Source of the DNA: Eopsaltria australis
Lineage: Eukaryota; Chordata; Aves; Passeriformes; Petroicidae
Assembly: GCA_034509425.1 (NCBI GenBank)
Contig: JAVTVJ010000458.1
Span: 1,054,001 to 1,118,000, forward strand
Direction: 5' to 3'
DNA length: 64,000 nt
Positions 26,060 through 38,975 of this stretch are shown here, piece by piece. Numbering within the stretch: position 1 is the stretch's first letter; every line of letters starts with the position of its first letter. The notes under the pieces were generated by a model, which did not search any database, was not told where the DNA came from, and saw nothing but the letters and a program-made list of their open reading frames with translations. The translations under genes were made by a program, and so were the position numbers.

Positions 26060-29000
26060 CTAAGGGACAGCATGTGCCAATTGTCTCCTGCTACTTGCAT
26101 TTTCCTTATGAACCATCTGGATTCCTACCAGACAGCTATCAGGGCTGCTGATGTCATTTACACTCCTAAAAACCATATTAATATCAGTATTTCTGTTAAG
26201 AACTACTCTTTTGGAAACTAGGTTCCATTAAATGAAACTGTCCTTTTAAATTCTGGATTATTCTGAGGTCTGTGCATTTGTATTTCAGTGAAAGTTATGT
26301 TGATAACAGCATTTTATGTCTGTGATCACCTAAATTAGACTTTTTCCACAGGATAATGGTGCCCCACAAATGGTTCTACAAATCCAAAATCATTTATCCG
26401 GTGGCAGTGAGATTAAGAAAGGTGCAGTTCATCCACAGGGGAAGAATTGCATCTTTTTATGAGGCTCTGACTAATAATTCTCTTTAAAGTGCTGATCAAC
26501 TTGAGCAATTGGGACTCCACACAGTGACATCCCCACTGAGCAAAGATTAACAGAATTTGAGAGGAGCAGCTTCTGGCACAGCTCCACGATGGCCAGGAAA
26601 TAATGGCACAATTCTTCCCTCAGTTTAAACTGTTTATCTTGCTTTCACAAAATAATTCCATGAGGTACCTTGGGCCGTCTGTTCTGATCTGGGGTTCCAG
26701 CCTTCAGAAGATGAAAGCTCAAAGAGAAGTGAGTTTGGAGTCAGCCAGAAATGTTCATGTTATTGCCCCCAGAGGGGTTTCATAAGCTCCTGCCCTACAT
26801 CCTTCCTTTGAAAACTCCTTGTCTTGCCTGGTGTTAGCACAGCACAGAGCTGGGAATGAGATTCTGTCTTGGTTCACCCACGCTCCACCAAAGAGGGGAG
26901 AAAAAAAATAAAAACCCCTCACACTAAACTGTACTGATAGAAAATGGAACCACACTGGGCTCTGAAAAATCGTGCCAAGGAGGTGATGAGCAAGGTTTCA
27001 TTGTCTCCTTTTCCTCCCCAAAGCCATTCACTGCTTAGAGACTCATTAACAGATGACATCTGAGCCAAAATCCTGCCCTCAGCCATTATCTCAGAGTGAG
27101 AATCTGTCAGGGAGATTCATCTGGACAGCTTCTCTGTGGGAACACACAGGGCAGGACAAAGCATGCCCCACAGGAGACATCCCACAGAGTTCCTACAAGT
27201 TTTCAGCAGTGTTTCAGTCTGGATGAGGAATTCCTTCAAGAGGAGGCAGCTCCCACCCCCCTGAAGGCACAGCTTTGCAAGCCCAGAACTACAAGGCTGG
27301 GAACATAATGAGCTCCCTGCAGACTTCCTCCCAACACATGCAGAGGGATGTGCAAAATAGAAAGTAATATTGCTAATTAGGCAGGAACAAAGCCCTGTGA
27401 TTCTCGTCCCCGAGCAGCTGGGCACTCCCCCTGCACTCAGGGCATCGGGGTGACCTTGTCCCCATAAAGCCTGGCCCTGCTGTGGGAGAGCTGCAGAGCA
27501 GAAATGCTCACGTGGATTTCTAAACTCAGCTTTTTATGCTGCTGGGAGACCAATGGCTTTGTTCAGGAGCATTCCCTACTATCTACACTATGGGTGGGAG
27601 CTTTCCAACAAGTGGCCAGCTCCTTTATTGACAAATATATTGATGGTTTGATAGCAAAAGAGAAAATAAAGATAAACCACAGTCACACAGGCAGCTGTTT
27701 CCTGTAGCACATTGATTAGGGGGTGGTGAACTCATCAATGGCAGTCAAGCCACAAAATCAAGTTACTACAACAATCCCCAATGATCTCCTCTTTCCTGGA
27801 ACTCTTTGCATTTTACAATTTAGCATACCTTGTGCTGTTAAGGTTACCTTTAATAAGTGGGGTTTAGTTCCAGCCATCTTAAGTATCATGCTGAAATATA
27901 AATCCAGAATTATTAAAACACAGAGTGACCATCCATAATTGAATAACCTCTGTGAGGAGAGGCTGGGCAGGAAATAATAACCCAGCATAAACACAATTTA
28001 ATTGTGGTACAACGAGAGCTTCCTGGAAGTCTTGAAGGAAAACAGTTTCTCTGGAAATATCAATGCAATAAAGCCCAAATTTCCAACAGAAACCTCCTAA
28101 GATGGATCATTTCTTTTCACAACAGCACAATTAGATGTTTCTAGAAGACTGGAATTTCCTTCCCATTGTGTGGCAACAGATTTCTCCTGCATTAAAAGGC
28201 AGAGCTGCCAGCACCCTACACCTACTCTGGACCAGGAGCTGCACATCTGTCCTGGCTCAGATATCTTCACTCATTAACATGGTCTGGAAGCTGGGCAGCA
28301 TTTGAAATTTAAAATCTTGGATTTAGTTTGACTTGGAATGGGACATTTTTTAAATGCCAGCTTCTCTAGGCTTGGAATTATTTTGGAAATCAACTCCAAC
28401 ACGACTGCAATCGTAGTGCATTTCTCTGAGTATAGACATTAACACATTTTTGCCAATAAATGCTTAAACAGAAAATAAAACATTTCTACCTGAAGGGTAA
28501 TGAAGTTATGTAGCTGAAAACTAAGATTTAACGTTAAACTCGATCAGAAATTTGAAAGCCTGACACTTCTTTCTTTGTGTTTCGTTGAGCAGGACACTCA
28601 GCAGCAAACTCAGCAGTAGATTCACTTAAAGGAAGAAACACAGAGCCAAATCTAACAGAAAAGGAAAAAAAAATAGAGGGAGAGGAACATCGAGAAAGCA
28701 GCAGCAGAAATTCCTTCCCAATGCAAATCCTGGTATCAAAAGTCAGGCAAAGTCTCCCAGCTCCTGGAGCAAAAATAAGAAATGAGAAGCACAAGACAAA
28801 GGGCCCTGCTGCAGAGGTTCTGGGCTGGGATGCAGCTCACAGCTATTCAGCTCCGAGGAATTTCTCTGCATGTAACTTCTTCTTTCACACATAATTAAGA
28901 GCTATCAGGATTCAGGTAAAGAGTTGCTGAAAGTGGGATAGTAATTGCAATCTTCCATCAGGAATAGACGGAATAAATAGTGAAGATCTCTCACGAAGCA

Positions 29001-32000
29001 GTACCTGCTTTGAGAACAGAGCTGCTGTCTCTGACACCTTCCAAAGACACACGGAAATCTGCTGTGGTAACTTAACTCAGAAACAAGGAAAAACTTTGCT
29101 GAATGGTGCTTTGCATGTAAATGTGTGTTAGAGCAAAAAGCTGGGGACTAAAGAAGAAGTTCAGACTAACTGAGCATTTCGAAGGGTGGGTGAAGGTTCT
29201 GTTAAAAATGATGGCATCTCCCAGCAGAAGTATTTCTCCACCTCTCATTTGCACCTCATTTTTCAGGAACAAAACTGGTGAATTCTTTGTAAACAAGCAA
29301 GATTGCACTTTTTAAAGTAAAAAAAATCGACATGCAGCATTTTTGCTTCCTCCCTCTCTTTTTCCACCTGAAACACCTGTGCGTATCTGCCTGCCCATGA
29401 CAAAGCATGGCTGCTCTCATCCTTCCTACCTAACAACACTCCCAGTCCTGTGTAATGCCACAGAAACCCTCAGAGAATTCCCAGAGAAGCTGTTCAGCCC
29501 TGATGGGAATGCAGATGCATCACACCCTCCTTGTTCCGAGTGAAATTCCTCACTGCTTTCTGCTGAGAACTGCTGGGAGCCCCAGACATTTAACTGTTGT
29601 ACAGAAGCGGATAAAAGTTTTAAACTATTAAGATGTAATGCTTTGAAAGATGACCCATGACCCAAGACTTTAAACATGATTTTTGCCTGCTACAGCTAAA
29701 TGGACATTTATCAAATGCTGTAGGACAGAAAAGGGAAAGTGATGAACACCTCATGCAGAACAATTGCATTTTCTCCTCTCTAACAAAGTAACATTCATCA
29801 TCTCCTTCCTCCCCTGCCACATTCCCCTACTTTCCTCAAGTGATGCATTTGAAGTTGAACATTTTGCTTTACCATTTTATCTGTCAAACCACTCAGGAGA
29901 AATCAATAATCTCCTGGAGTTCACTAATGTTTATGTCCATTTTCTTCCTTTCTTCTGCTTTTATCAGCCATATTTACAGTGATTCCAACAAGTACATTCT
30001 CTAAGTGATGCATCAACAGACCTTAAAATCATTATCTTACAAAATCAGTTCTGATAACTATCTCACTGAACACAAAAACTTAAGTAAAAAGCTTTCAAGG
30101 AGGAATTAAAAAATTCTGAGGCAGCAGGAATTGCAATCATTGAACAAATGTGTTTGTTTTAATTTATCTAAATAAATTTTGATGAATGTCCTAAAAAAGT
30201 CAAACTCGTGGATTTAACTTGCAAACCCGTTTTATTTCATAGCTTTCCAATAAAATTTAATGTCTTGCACTTAGGCTTAATACACAACACTCACCAATTT
30301 TGGGGTGTAACATCTTTTTTGTACAACTGATACTCACTGTGTAAGTTTATGAATTGGCTGCTTCCTCTTGGGGGTGGAATGGAAGTGGTGAAAGCATTTC
30401 AAAACAGCTTTAATGTCCCAGCAAACGTATTAACTTCCAAACAGTGCATGAACAAATTTTCTCTCTCCATTCTAACCCACCCCCATCACCGTCCCAAAAC
30501 TTTACCTGCCATAAAGGACCTTTCTTTCTTTGGCACCAAAGTGAAACTCTTTCCTTCTCCAATTGTGGCAGCTGCTAAATTACTGCATAAAAGAGAATGC
30601 ATGGCCAGGACTTCCTGTAGTTTTACTCCACTTAAGTGTTAAATGCCCAATAACTGGAATACTGGAAAAGGCAATGGAGATCAGCAGAAAAGCTCACCCT
30701 ACTCCAAAACAAAAAACTGCAAAGATGCTCAGAATCCCTCCAGGAGCTCATTTCTGAACTGGCAAACCTGAACAGAGCCATTCCCATGTGGCTCAAAGAG
30801 ATGACTGGTATTTACCTAGAAGGAGGTCTTTCACCTTATTTAAAAGAGCAAAACTACTTTGATTGATGGGGGAAAAATTGTTTATTTGTTCAGTGGATTG
30901 ACGAACTCTCTTGCCTGAATTCAGCTCTGGAAGGGATTGGAAGCAGCCTGGGTGGGAAATAAGCTCCTCTGGCAGGAGTGGGCAGGAGCAGCCTGCAGCC
31001 TCCTCTCAATTAGTGCAGAGGCACCAACGAGAGCAACCCAATGGCTCCAAACCACAGGAAGAGCCACCAAAACAAACCAACCCCGACATTCTGGGTGCTG
31101 CAAATCACCTCGCTGGATTCAGGCAATGTCAGCAAAAGGAATTCACAGAATAATATTCTCTTCAAGCACGCACAATTCACAAAACACAAACTTCTTTTCA
31201 CCTCCACTGATACCGAGGTTAATTTCTTCCAGCCCTGTTTCTGCCCCACATAACTTTCTGTCACACATTCCTCCAGGTGCCTTTCACTGGCAGAGTGTAG
31301 GAACATGGGACAGGCACAAGATAAAGGTTCACAGAGGTCTTATTCTTCAGGGTGGAATTCCCATGGCTGATATTCTTACAGTGATCTAGGATAGCCTTAA
31401 GTTATATACCACTATACACCACTTGGTTTTGCTGAGAAGTGGAAATTCTGCTGATCTTCCCCCAAAGATCCAATTAATAGTTGTGTAAAACTACTTTGGA
31501 TGGATCAGAGATAATGCCAAGGACAGCAGTAAAGAGGCTAGAATGGAGTTTTGAAACATTATTCAGGTTTTTTTGTTTCTTAAAGGACTATTAATGGAAC
31601 AAGCCTGAAATGCATCCCATTCCCAACTAGCACTGAAGATGCTTCTGTTATAAGAATTTTTCATACCATATCTCTACACTAAAGTTTTCTGCTGAATAAG
31701 AATGAACTTTTTTGATGAGTTATCTAATTTATAGCTTCCCCTTATGGTCTTGTAGGGCACATGCCTCAAATTATCAATAGTTATGTTCAATTGAAAATCT
31801 ATGTTGACCTCTGGGCATATTTTCAAGGCTTCTAAGATATAACATCAGGCATAGTTTTAAAATTTTGTTTCTTAGTTGAGAACTTTAAAAACAAAACCAA
31901 ATTTAATCAGGAGTTAACTCAAATTCAGCTTGAAAGCAAGTCCTTTTAGGATCACTGTAGGGTTTAAATGTTTCAATAGTTTTGTCTATAGAGTTGGTGC

Positions 32001-33632
32001 ATGTATTAAAATAGTTCAAAATATTTAGGATCATTTTTAAAGAGTTCAGCTCTACATAAAACATTCTTACCTGCTCTTCTATGCTAGTGTAAAATTCCTC
32101 AATTTACTTTAGACTGTAGCATTCCCTTTTCCCCACCCTATACACCAAAATTACACTTGGTCTAAATCTGGTTTGAGGTATGAGAAGTTTGGTTGGAGGT
32201 AAGTTCCTGGAAAAAGGCAGAAAACATGAATATAAAGAACAGAGAAAGATTTTAATCTTAAACTACATTTATTGGGAAGGGGGAGAGAAAAGGAGAGGCA
32301 CGATGTGAATGATTGGCTGCTTCCCACACATCATGAACAGGTTCTGGCTCCTCATTAAAACGTCTGGGGTTTAGTTTTTGTGTTTAGTTTGTGTCTGCAG
32401 CCTGCAGAGGTTCTGTTCACCAGCACCTGCCAAAAGCCCTCGTGGAGCAGAAGCCACTATTTATTACCAAACATAAAGGGAAGCACTGATGTGCAGAGCA
32501 GCTCTGCCACAGCAAACACTGGGTAAATGATGCAGGAAATTAAAGGAGGGAGGTAAGGAACAGATCCTGCAATGAATCTTGGCAGATTTCTTTGAGGTGA
32601 AGTCAACATGCTTCACATCCAGACATCAAGAGCTGCATGAGTTCAGACGTGTCCTCACATTCTGCTCAGTCAGAGCAGAGTAGTGGACAACCAAAATAAT
32701 CCCTGAGCAAACACCCAGGCCAAAAATAAACCCTGGAGTGGTAGCACTGCTTACTTTCAACAGGGAACATATGGAAACAGAGCCCTGCTTTTCCTTCTCT
32801 TGGAGGAAGCTCAGGCTGTGCACTTCAAGTCATGAGCAAAAGGTAACTTGTATAGATTTTTTTCTCCTGTAAATCTTCACAGGTTTCTGCATTTTTTGAA
32901 AGGGGTGTTGACAGAATCCTCAAATGGGTTACAGTGCCAGAGAACAAAAAGAGAACTGTGATCTTTTATTGAAGAACTGAAAGCCTAAATTCAAAGACAA
33001 TTCCAGCTTTAAAGAGCCGTAATGCAGGAGATGTAATTTTCACTTGTCAAGGTGGATTTCATTTTTTGCAGCCCTGCTTGGTTTATTCTGGCTGGCTGCA
33101 GAGCAGAACAGAGCCTGATGTTCCAATGAACCAAAGAATTTGCTAGATCTAGTCAATAAATATATTTCTGTTTGAAATCCTGCCCCATCTTCAGGTCTTT
33201 TATGATCAAATACCTGACTTGTCCAACTCCAAGAACACCTCTGGAAGACAAATCAAGTGTTCTCTGAAAGAACTGAGAGAAACAAGAACTTTTAGATGAA
33301 GTCCTGGTTTAGTAACATCAACACCCTTCTCTGGCCTGTCCAACAATGGCTACCACATTACACTTGCAAAACATTCATCAGATGGGTCCAATAACACAAA
33401 TAAACCTCAAAAATCACCTCCCAAAAGATTCACTTGGAAATTGCCCTCCTGTAACAGCCATTTAGGAAACACTGTGTGTGTAGATTGGATACACAGAGCT
33501 CTGGATGAAACTTAAAAATGGAGACAATTTGCTCCTGACGGAACAACACCAAGACTTCCGCTACCTTTTTTAAACAAGAAGTTACACAAGTAGAAATAAA
33601 TTAAATATTTGAAGCAATAACAGGGCTGTATA
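26060..33632. other. Non-coding DNA, no gene seen
   Basis: No supported gene or mobile element. Open frames of 97-150 residues near 30349-31389 overlap in several frames and lack domains. A donor-like GAG|GTAAGT occurs near 32197 without an acceptable upstream exon. The 31390-32260 part is AT-rich and free of obvious simple repeats; conservation could be tested there. Confidence 0.55.
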
Positions 33633-33646
33633 GGGGGGGGGGGGGG
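33633..33646 (+). repeat. G14 homopolymer
   Basis: Fourteen consecutive G. Such runs are rare in AT-rich DNA, can fold into G-quadruplexes, and are error-prone in sequencing, so the length may be approximate. Confidence 0.85.
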
Positions 33647-34371
33647 AAATGACATATTACCACATTACCATCTGTACTTTACTTCCAGAACCCCTGAGGA
33701 TTCTTAATTGATAAATTTCCATTCCACAGTTCAAAGCTCACAGCCTAAATCACCAGTTACAGACTTTAGGACTAAAAGTCATAAATGCTGCCCTGGACAT
33801 ATGTGTCTTTGAGTTATCTTCTCTGGGATTTTGATATTCAGATTTGGATGTTACCACCACAATCCCAAATGCCTCTGATCAGCATAAAGCTAATTATATG
33901 CTGCTATTAAAGGAGATTATATTAGACACTGACAGTTGGAAAGGCCTAATGACCAGATGGATAGAAAAATAAGAAATCAAGCCATGTTGTTCTGTAATAA
34001 ATTTGCCAGAATTTTTATAGGCATTTTTATCATCAGCTTCATTATTCCATGCTGCCATTAAAAAAAAAACCCAAACCAACAAAAAAGCCGAAATCTAAAC
34101 CCAGAACAGAGCTGGAAAAAAGTCAAGATTGAAAAGGCAATTAAATTGATGCTGTCAGCATAATCCATCATTAATCATGCAAAAGGTGAAGATTCTTCTG
34201 AATATCCAACACAAGTTTGCAAACCACAACCTAAAAGAATGGAACAGAGCAAACATTTGTGGATGTGTGCAAATTCTCAGAGAGAGGGTGCTGAGGCTGG
34301 AGCTGTCCCCATCACAGAAAATCATTTATTTCCTTCAAGTCCTGCAGGGCTGGGATGGCCAAGGTGAGTAA
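33647..34371. other. Non-coding DNA, no gene seen
   Basis: AT-rich, with an A9-CCC-AAACC low-complexity patch near 34060. A 64-residue open frame ending at 34371 has no recognisable product; the AAG|GTGAGT near 34361 resembles a donor, but no matching acceptor exon is seen. Confidence 0.5.
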
Positions 34372-34475
34372 GAGAAGTTGAAAGGGGCCTCTGGAAGGTA
34401 TTTAGTCCGACTCTGGACTCAAAGGAGAGACAAATTAAAGGTTACTGCTCAGGACCTTAAGTGAATTTCATAAAG
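34372..34475 (-). mobile_element. Old, diverged CR1 LINE fragment
   Basis: The + strand reads GAAGTTGAAAGGGGCCTCTG, then a block corresponding to 'atctagtccaacct', then CTCAAAGGAGAG and GCTCAGGACCTTAAGTGAAT. This order fits the reverse complement of the 3' end of an older CR1 subfamily, with many substitutions. Only about 100 bp can be followed. It is more diverged than the copies at 2115 and 50653, which suggests an earlier insertion. It cannot code. Confidence 0.65.
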
Positions 34476-35805
34476 CGTGATTCATAAATTTCAGGTACAT
34501 TTGAATCTCTTAAGAGAAGTCAAAAAAGGAAAATAAAAAGCCAAAACCTAAATTCCCCCTTTCAGACAGCAATGAGCCATTTAGACAAGGTAAATTTTGG
34601 CTCTTTGCACGGCCTTTTGAAGTAAAAACAACTCCTACCAGTAAAAATGACAAACCACTTTGGAAATGATGTGACCTCAGGCATAAGGTGAGGAAAGAGG
34701 GGTTTTTTTTATTTCTCAAAGCTTAAAAAACTCAAAGGTTGAAAGCCTAGGCTAACCCACAGCTCAAAAAAGCTTTAGTGTAAGAAGGAAATTAAATAAA
34801 TTATTAGTGCAAAGACTATACCAGACAACAGCATGTTTCCAAAAGGTAACTGGTCAGGATTTTTCTTGCCAAGCTTAGGTCTCAGATTTTACATTCTTTG
34901 CATGATAAATGGCACTTCCTGCAGCTGTGAATCAGAGATCAAAATCAAAATCACTGCTTTATGTAAATTGGACCTTCAGACCCCTTTCAGAATTCTGCAG
35001 TCAAACCTCTCACATGTAAATCAACAAAAAACCCACCCACCCACACTCTCCACCTCACTCCAGTTCCATTTTTTTCCCCATGATGGAGAAAAAGGCTCCT
35101 CCACCCTCCTGCTCTGATGCCCATCACCACTACCCATAACCTCCAGTAGTTTGTATTATCCTCACAATAAGCTGGTTTGGAGATTCATTCATAATCGAAG
35201 CAGAGCTGAGGCGTTTAATCAATCTGAACAACAGATTATTGCTTTGTGCACCACAAAGAAAGACAGATTATCCTTTTATTATTGATTCCAGCAGCCACGC
35301 TCCTGCCAGCTCTATTGCCTTTATTTTTAAATATTTTTGCTCAGCAAGTTTTCAACTTGCACCAGTCTTAAAGACACAAAAACATTTGTTGGAGCTTTAT
35401 AGACATCGAGCAGCTTTCCACCATAATCCCCTGCTTTTCCTGGATGATGTAGTGGGTGTAGCACACATTAACCTGTTTACAATTCATTCTTCCCTCACAG
35501 CAAATACTCTGAGCATACTCACACCTTCCACAATCTCTGTCATCTTCTCTTTGTTCAGCTAAAATTCCTTCCATCTTTACTCCTAACACACCTCCAGAGG
35601 ACTGGTTATAATTTACCCAAGTCCCATCATTTTCCAAAAGGGTGGCTTGTTTTTTTTTATTGGCACTGGACAGCACAGATGGGAAAAGTGCTGCAGAAGA
35701 ATAATCAAAAGACTTAATTCAAAATGAAAACCAGCTTGAGTTGAGCACAGACACACAAAATCACCAACACAAATCACTCGAAATGGCCAAATACCAGCAG
35801 ATATG
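34476..35805. other. Non-coding DNA, no gene seen
   Basis: Nothing recognisable except an (ACCC)3-like run near 35031-35043. The overlapping open frames at 35239-35676 on opposite strands have no known domain. Confidence 0.5.
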
Positions 35806-35854
35806 AAAGTCTTTACAGTCTTTAGTTTGAAATTACCGTTAAAAAACTTCAAAA
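35806..35854 (+). repeat. 49-bp dispersed repeat, copy 1
   Basis: Forty-two of 49 bases match the sequence at 36744-36792 without gaps. Both copies start AAAGTCTTTAC and end TTCAAAA. Flanks diverge at once. It may be a local duplication or two remnants of an unrecognised interspersed element. Confidence 0.7.
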
Positions 35855-36078
35855 TGTAACAAAAACTCCCAGCAAGGTGAAAGGAGAAAAAGCAGAACCT
35901 CATTCTATGCTCACAGAACAGGACTGAATTGGTGACTCTTCCCTGCTGCCAGGGGAATGAATTAGAAGCAGGCAATCCTTCACCGTAAGTTAGTGAAGAA
36001 CTGCATCACACCACTTTAATGAAATAGTTTCTAGTACTGCATTGAGATTTTTAAGCAGAGATAGAGATTTAAGAGAGA

Positions 36079-36135
36079 GTTCAATGGATTAGATGACCTC
36101 CTCCTTCAGCCCTGTTTTTTTCTGATTGTGTAAAT
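36079..36135 (+). mobile_element. Short old CR1 3'-end remnant
   Basis: GTTCAATGGATTAGATGACC followed by TCC, a CCTTCAGCCCTG block and TCTGATTGTGT corresponds to the sense 3' end of an older CR1 subfamily ('ggactagatgacctcc...cccttccaacc...gattctgtg'). Part of the middle is missing. This is the only CR1 fragment seen on the + strand. Fewer than 60 bp remain, so the call is tentative. Confidence 0.5.
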
Positions 36136-36743
36136 GCTTTCAAATGAATTATTTACAGGCACTGCGCTAGAGATAGGATTTGTTTATTCTCAGATTTACC
36201 AGAATGAAATCAATTTTATATGAAACATTTGTGTTAAGAATTTGCTCTTTAACCTCAACTCGAAGGAGAAAACTATTATTCTCTGCTCCAAATCTCTGAA
36301 TGATGAGCCAGGATGCTAATGCAGAGCTGAGACAACAGTGCCAGGGTGATTTTTCATCGCTGTGACTGGAGACCTTTTGCTGTGTTGACATCAGCACACA
36401 AACACTGGGCTCTCTAAAACTGCAACATCTTCTTTCCAACTCAGCTCCCACTGCCACTCTAAAAACATCATTCTTCATAATCCTTTGAGGAGTTAAAGAA
36501 CTGCACTGCTTTAATCCTGCCTGTTTGCACGGTGTCCATTTGCTTTCAGAGACCTTTTCTCTCTGGGAGTGACCTGTGTGGATTCAGCACTCCTGGGGTG
36601 CAGCTTCAGCCCAGGTAACACAGAGCCCCCTCATGGGCCTGGCTCTCCTTCTCTAATTGCAGCCCCAAGGGGTAATTAATTTCAGAGACCACAATACTCA
36701 AGGATTAAGCAACACAGTACTAAAAAACTGATATATCTACATA
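36136..36743. other. Non-coding DNA, no gene seen
   Basis: Nothing recognisable; a 103-residue minus-strand open frame at 36167-36478 has no known domain. Confidence 0.5.
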
Positions 36744-36792
36744 AAAGTCTTTACGGTCTCGAGATTGAAATTATTGTTAAAAAAGTTCAAAA
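36744..36792 (+). repeat. 49-bp dispersed repeat, copy 2
   Basis: Second copy of the sequence at 35806-35854, in the same orientation and 938 bp downstream. The seven differences are spread along the length, so the copies separated long ago. Confidence 0.7.
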
Positions 36793-36917
36793 CACTTAAA
36801 AATGCTTAAAAATAAGCTAATAAACCCACAGCTCGTATTAATGGGGAATTCTGTCATTTATTGCACTGCTACACACAATTATAAAGTCATTTATAATTGG
36901 ATCATTCTTACAGATTA

Positions 36918-37032
36918 CAGATCATGGAATCAACAAGGTTCAAAGAGACCTTGAAGATCATCTGGTCCAACCATAATCCAGCACCACCACAAACACCCCT
37001 GAAATGTAACCATAAGTGTCACATCCAAACTC
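36918..37032 (-). mobile_element. CR1 LINE 3'-end fragment, second subfamily
   Basis: CAGATCATGGAATCAACAAG leads into GGTTCAAAGAGACCTTGAAG, ATCATCTGGTCCAACC, a CCAGCACCACC block and GTGTCACATCC. This is the reverse complement of a CR1 3' end of the 'aatcaacaaggttggaaaagacc' type, distinct from the copies at 2115 and 50653. About 115 bp remain, 5'-truncated, non-coding. Confidence 0.8.
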
Positions 37033-38750
37033 AATTAAAGCAGTTTTGAAAGGAGCAGAATCTTCTAACAAGACAGAAGCTGAAGCACATCCTTTGCCAA
37101 GAACATTACAGTTCAAGGATTATGTATTAAATTGGCCAAGAACCCTAGGAATGTTTCAAACCATTTGTAATAGGGAAAAGTATTCCCACACAGTACATTT
37201 TTATATTTATTTCCTAATTCTGCCAAAGCACACCCTGAGGAATTCTGTCTCCTCTCCATTCTGGTTCAAACCCATCATGCAGGGAGGCCAGGCTCTCCCT
37301 GCAGACAGTGTCTGCTCCCTGAGAAGAGAAAATGATTCATCTTCAATTGCTGCTTGTGCAATGTCTGGTCAGTTTAGGTTCCTTTTGTTTAAAATTCACC
37401 TCCAATATCTGATCACTGCCATTCATTAGATATTCATCCACTTGTTGTTCTTGAGCAGCAGATGGATTCGTGTTCAAATGGACCAAAGCAGGACAGTTTG
37501 TCCTGAGTGTGTGTGTTCCAGGAGAAGGACACGGGGTCAGGCCTCCGGGGTTACAGCTGCTCCAGGGAAACAAATGAGTAACAAGATGCCAGAAACTCTG
37601 TCATTTCTGCTTTGCTCTGCTGGGACAGAAAGTCACAACGTGGTGTTGAGAAGCTGCAGTTTGGGCAGGGACTGTGCCTTCCCCTTCCTGGAAAAGGTGG
37701 GAGAAAACAAACAGCTCTCAGTAGGGACCAGGAAAATTCCCTGTGGCTACACCAGGCTCTGTGCAGCCTGCTGCTGTTTCTAAAATTAAAAAAAAGCTGA
37801 TTGAAACCAGGCCTGGAGCAAGGAGCTGTCCAGGACAGATGCAGGAGAAGAAGCAGAAGACAGAGAGAAAGATTTGTGGTGCTCTATCTCGTATTTTGAA
37901 GATTTTCCTGTCAGTAAAGAGCTGAACAGGCACATCTCAAAGTTCTGGCCACATCAGATTCTGACTGTGTGGGCATTACCAGGATTAAATGGTGACAACT
38001 GCACTATCTTCATGCTTCTAATGCAAGGTTACAAATATAGATTGGTTTTATTCAGCGTTATATCTAAATATGGAGAAATTGATAAAGTGTTCACGGCAAA
38101 GGACGATATTTTGAACAGTTCCCTCTGGATTTATTGCAGTGACTCCTGCTCAGCTGCCATTTGTCACTAATCCAATTGAGCAGACCAATTTATCAATTAC
38201 TTCTGTAATATTTATTTGTTCCCTGTTGTCCAAGGCAGGGAGGTTGGACTTGCACATTTTTCACCTCATCCCTCCAAATATTGTAAAAGCTGTGGTTGTG
38301 ATCATGCTTACACACAATTCAGACCAAGCTATGCAAAATTCTACTTTAATCATGTTGCTCAAAGCAATCAAAACACTGAAACAGGAAGGTTTTATATGTA
38401 TATTAAGAAACAAGGCCACAAAATTTTCTACATGTATGATTTTTCTACACAACAAACAAAATGTTTCCTGTCAGATCTTGATACCAATGATGCTGTTAAT
38501 TCTGGATGTTTTCTGAAATATTAGTGTGAACCTGTGGGTCAGAAGTAATTCATATTTTCTAGTAATTTCATACTTTAAAGGAGTTTTCTGGTTCACTCAT
38601 GGATGGGGTCAGGGAGGGAGGGCTCCCATTTATCTCATGAATATTTCTCTAAAATGTGGAACTATAAAAGGTTACAGAGGTGGCATCCCAGACAAACAGC
38701 ACAGATCCCTGCTGCAGAAAGGTTTATCTGTGACCCTGCTTTGGGCACAG
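37033..38750. other. Non-coding DNA; unusually stop-poor part at 38139-38524
   Basis: No gene can be supported. Between 38139 and 38524 two + frames (125 and 102 residues) and one minus frame are open together in AT-rich DNA. No domain is recognisable in any frame and no splice or promoter signals frame it. A decayed retrocopy is possible but unproven. Confidence 0.45.
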
Positions 38751-38975
38751 TAATTTTGACTCTATTATCATTTTAATCTGCACTATTGTAGGGGTCTCTG
38801 CCTAGAGATGGTGACAGTATTGAAGTACTACTTCTAACACTGAAGTAGATTTATTTCATAATTAATGCACAAAGATCATTTTCGGGCTTGTATAAGGTAT
38901 AGAATGCTCAATATACAGTAACCTGAATAACAAACTGATCTTATTCAAATGGACTTCTCTGCCCCCAGAACTTTG

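Noticed and set aside
27948..27975. CTGTGAGGAGAGGCTGGG resembling an internal CR1 block
   Set aside because: Match is limited to about 20 bases with unrelated flanks.
32150..32210. Possible exon ending at GAG|GTAAGT near 32197
   Set aside because: No upstream acceptor and no coding-like frame of useful length.
34177..34371. Possible exon ending at AAG|GTGAGT near 34361
   Set aside because: No acceptor at a suitable distance and no recognisable protein; the frame ends just where CR1 begins.
37255..37275. GGTTCAAACCC resembling a tRNA T-arm
   Set aside because: No matching acceptor, D or anticodon arms around it; similar motifs near 39990 and 53960 fail in the same way.
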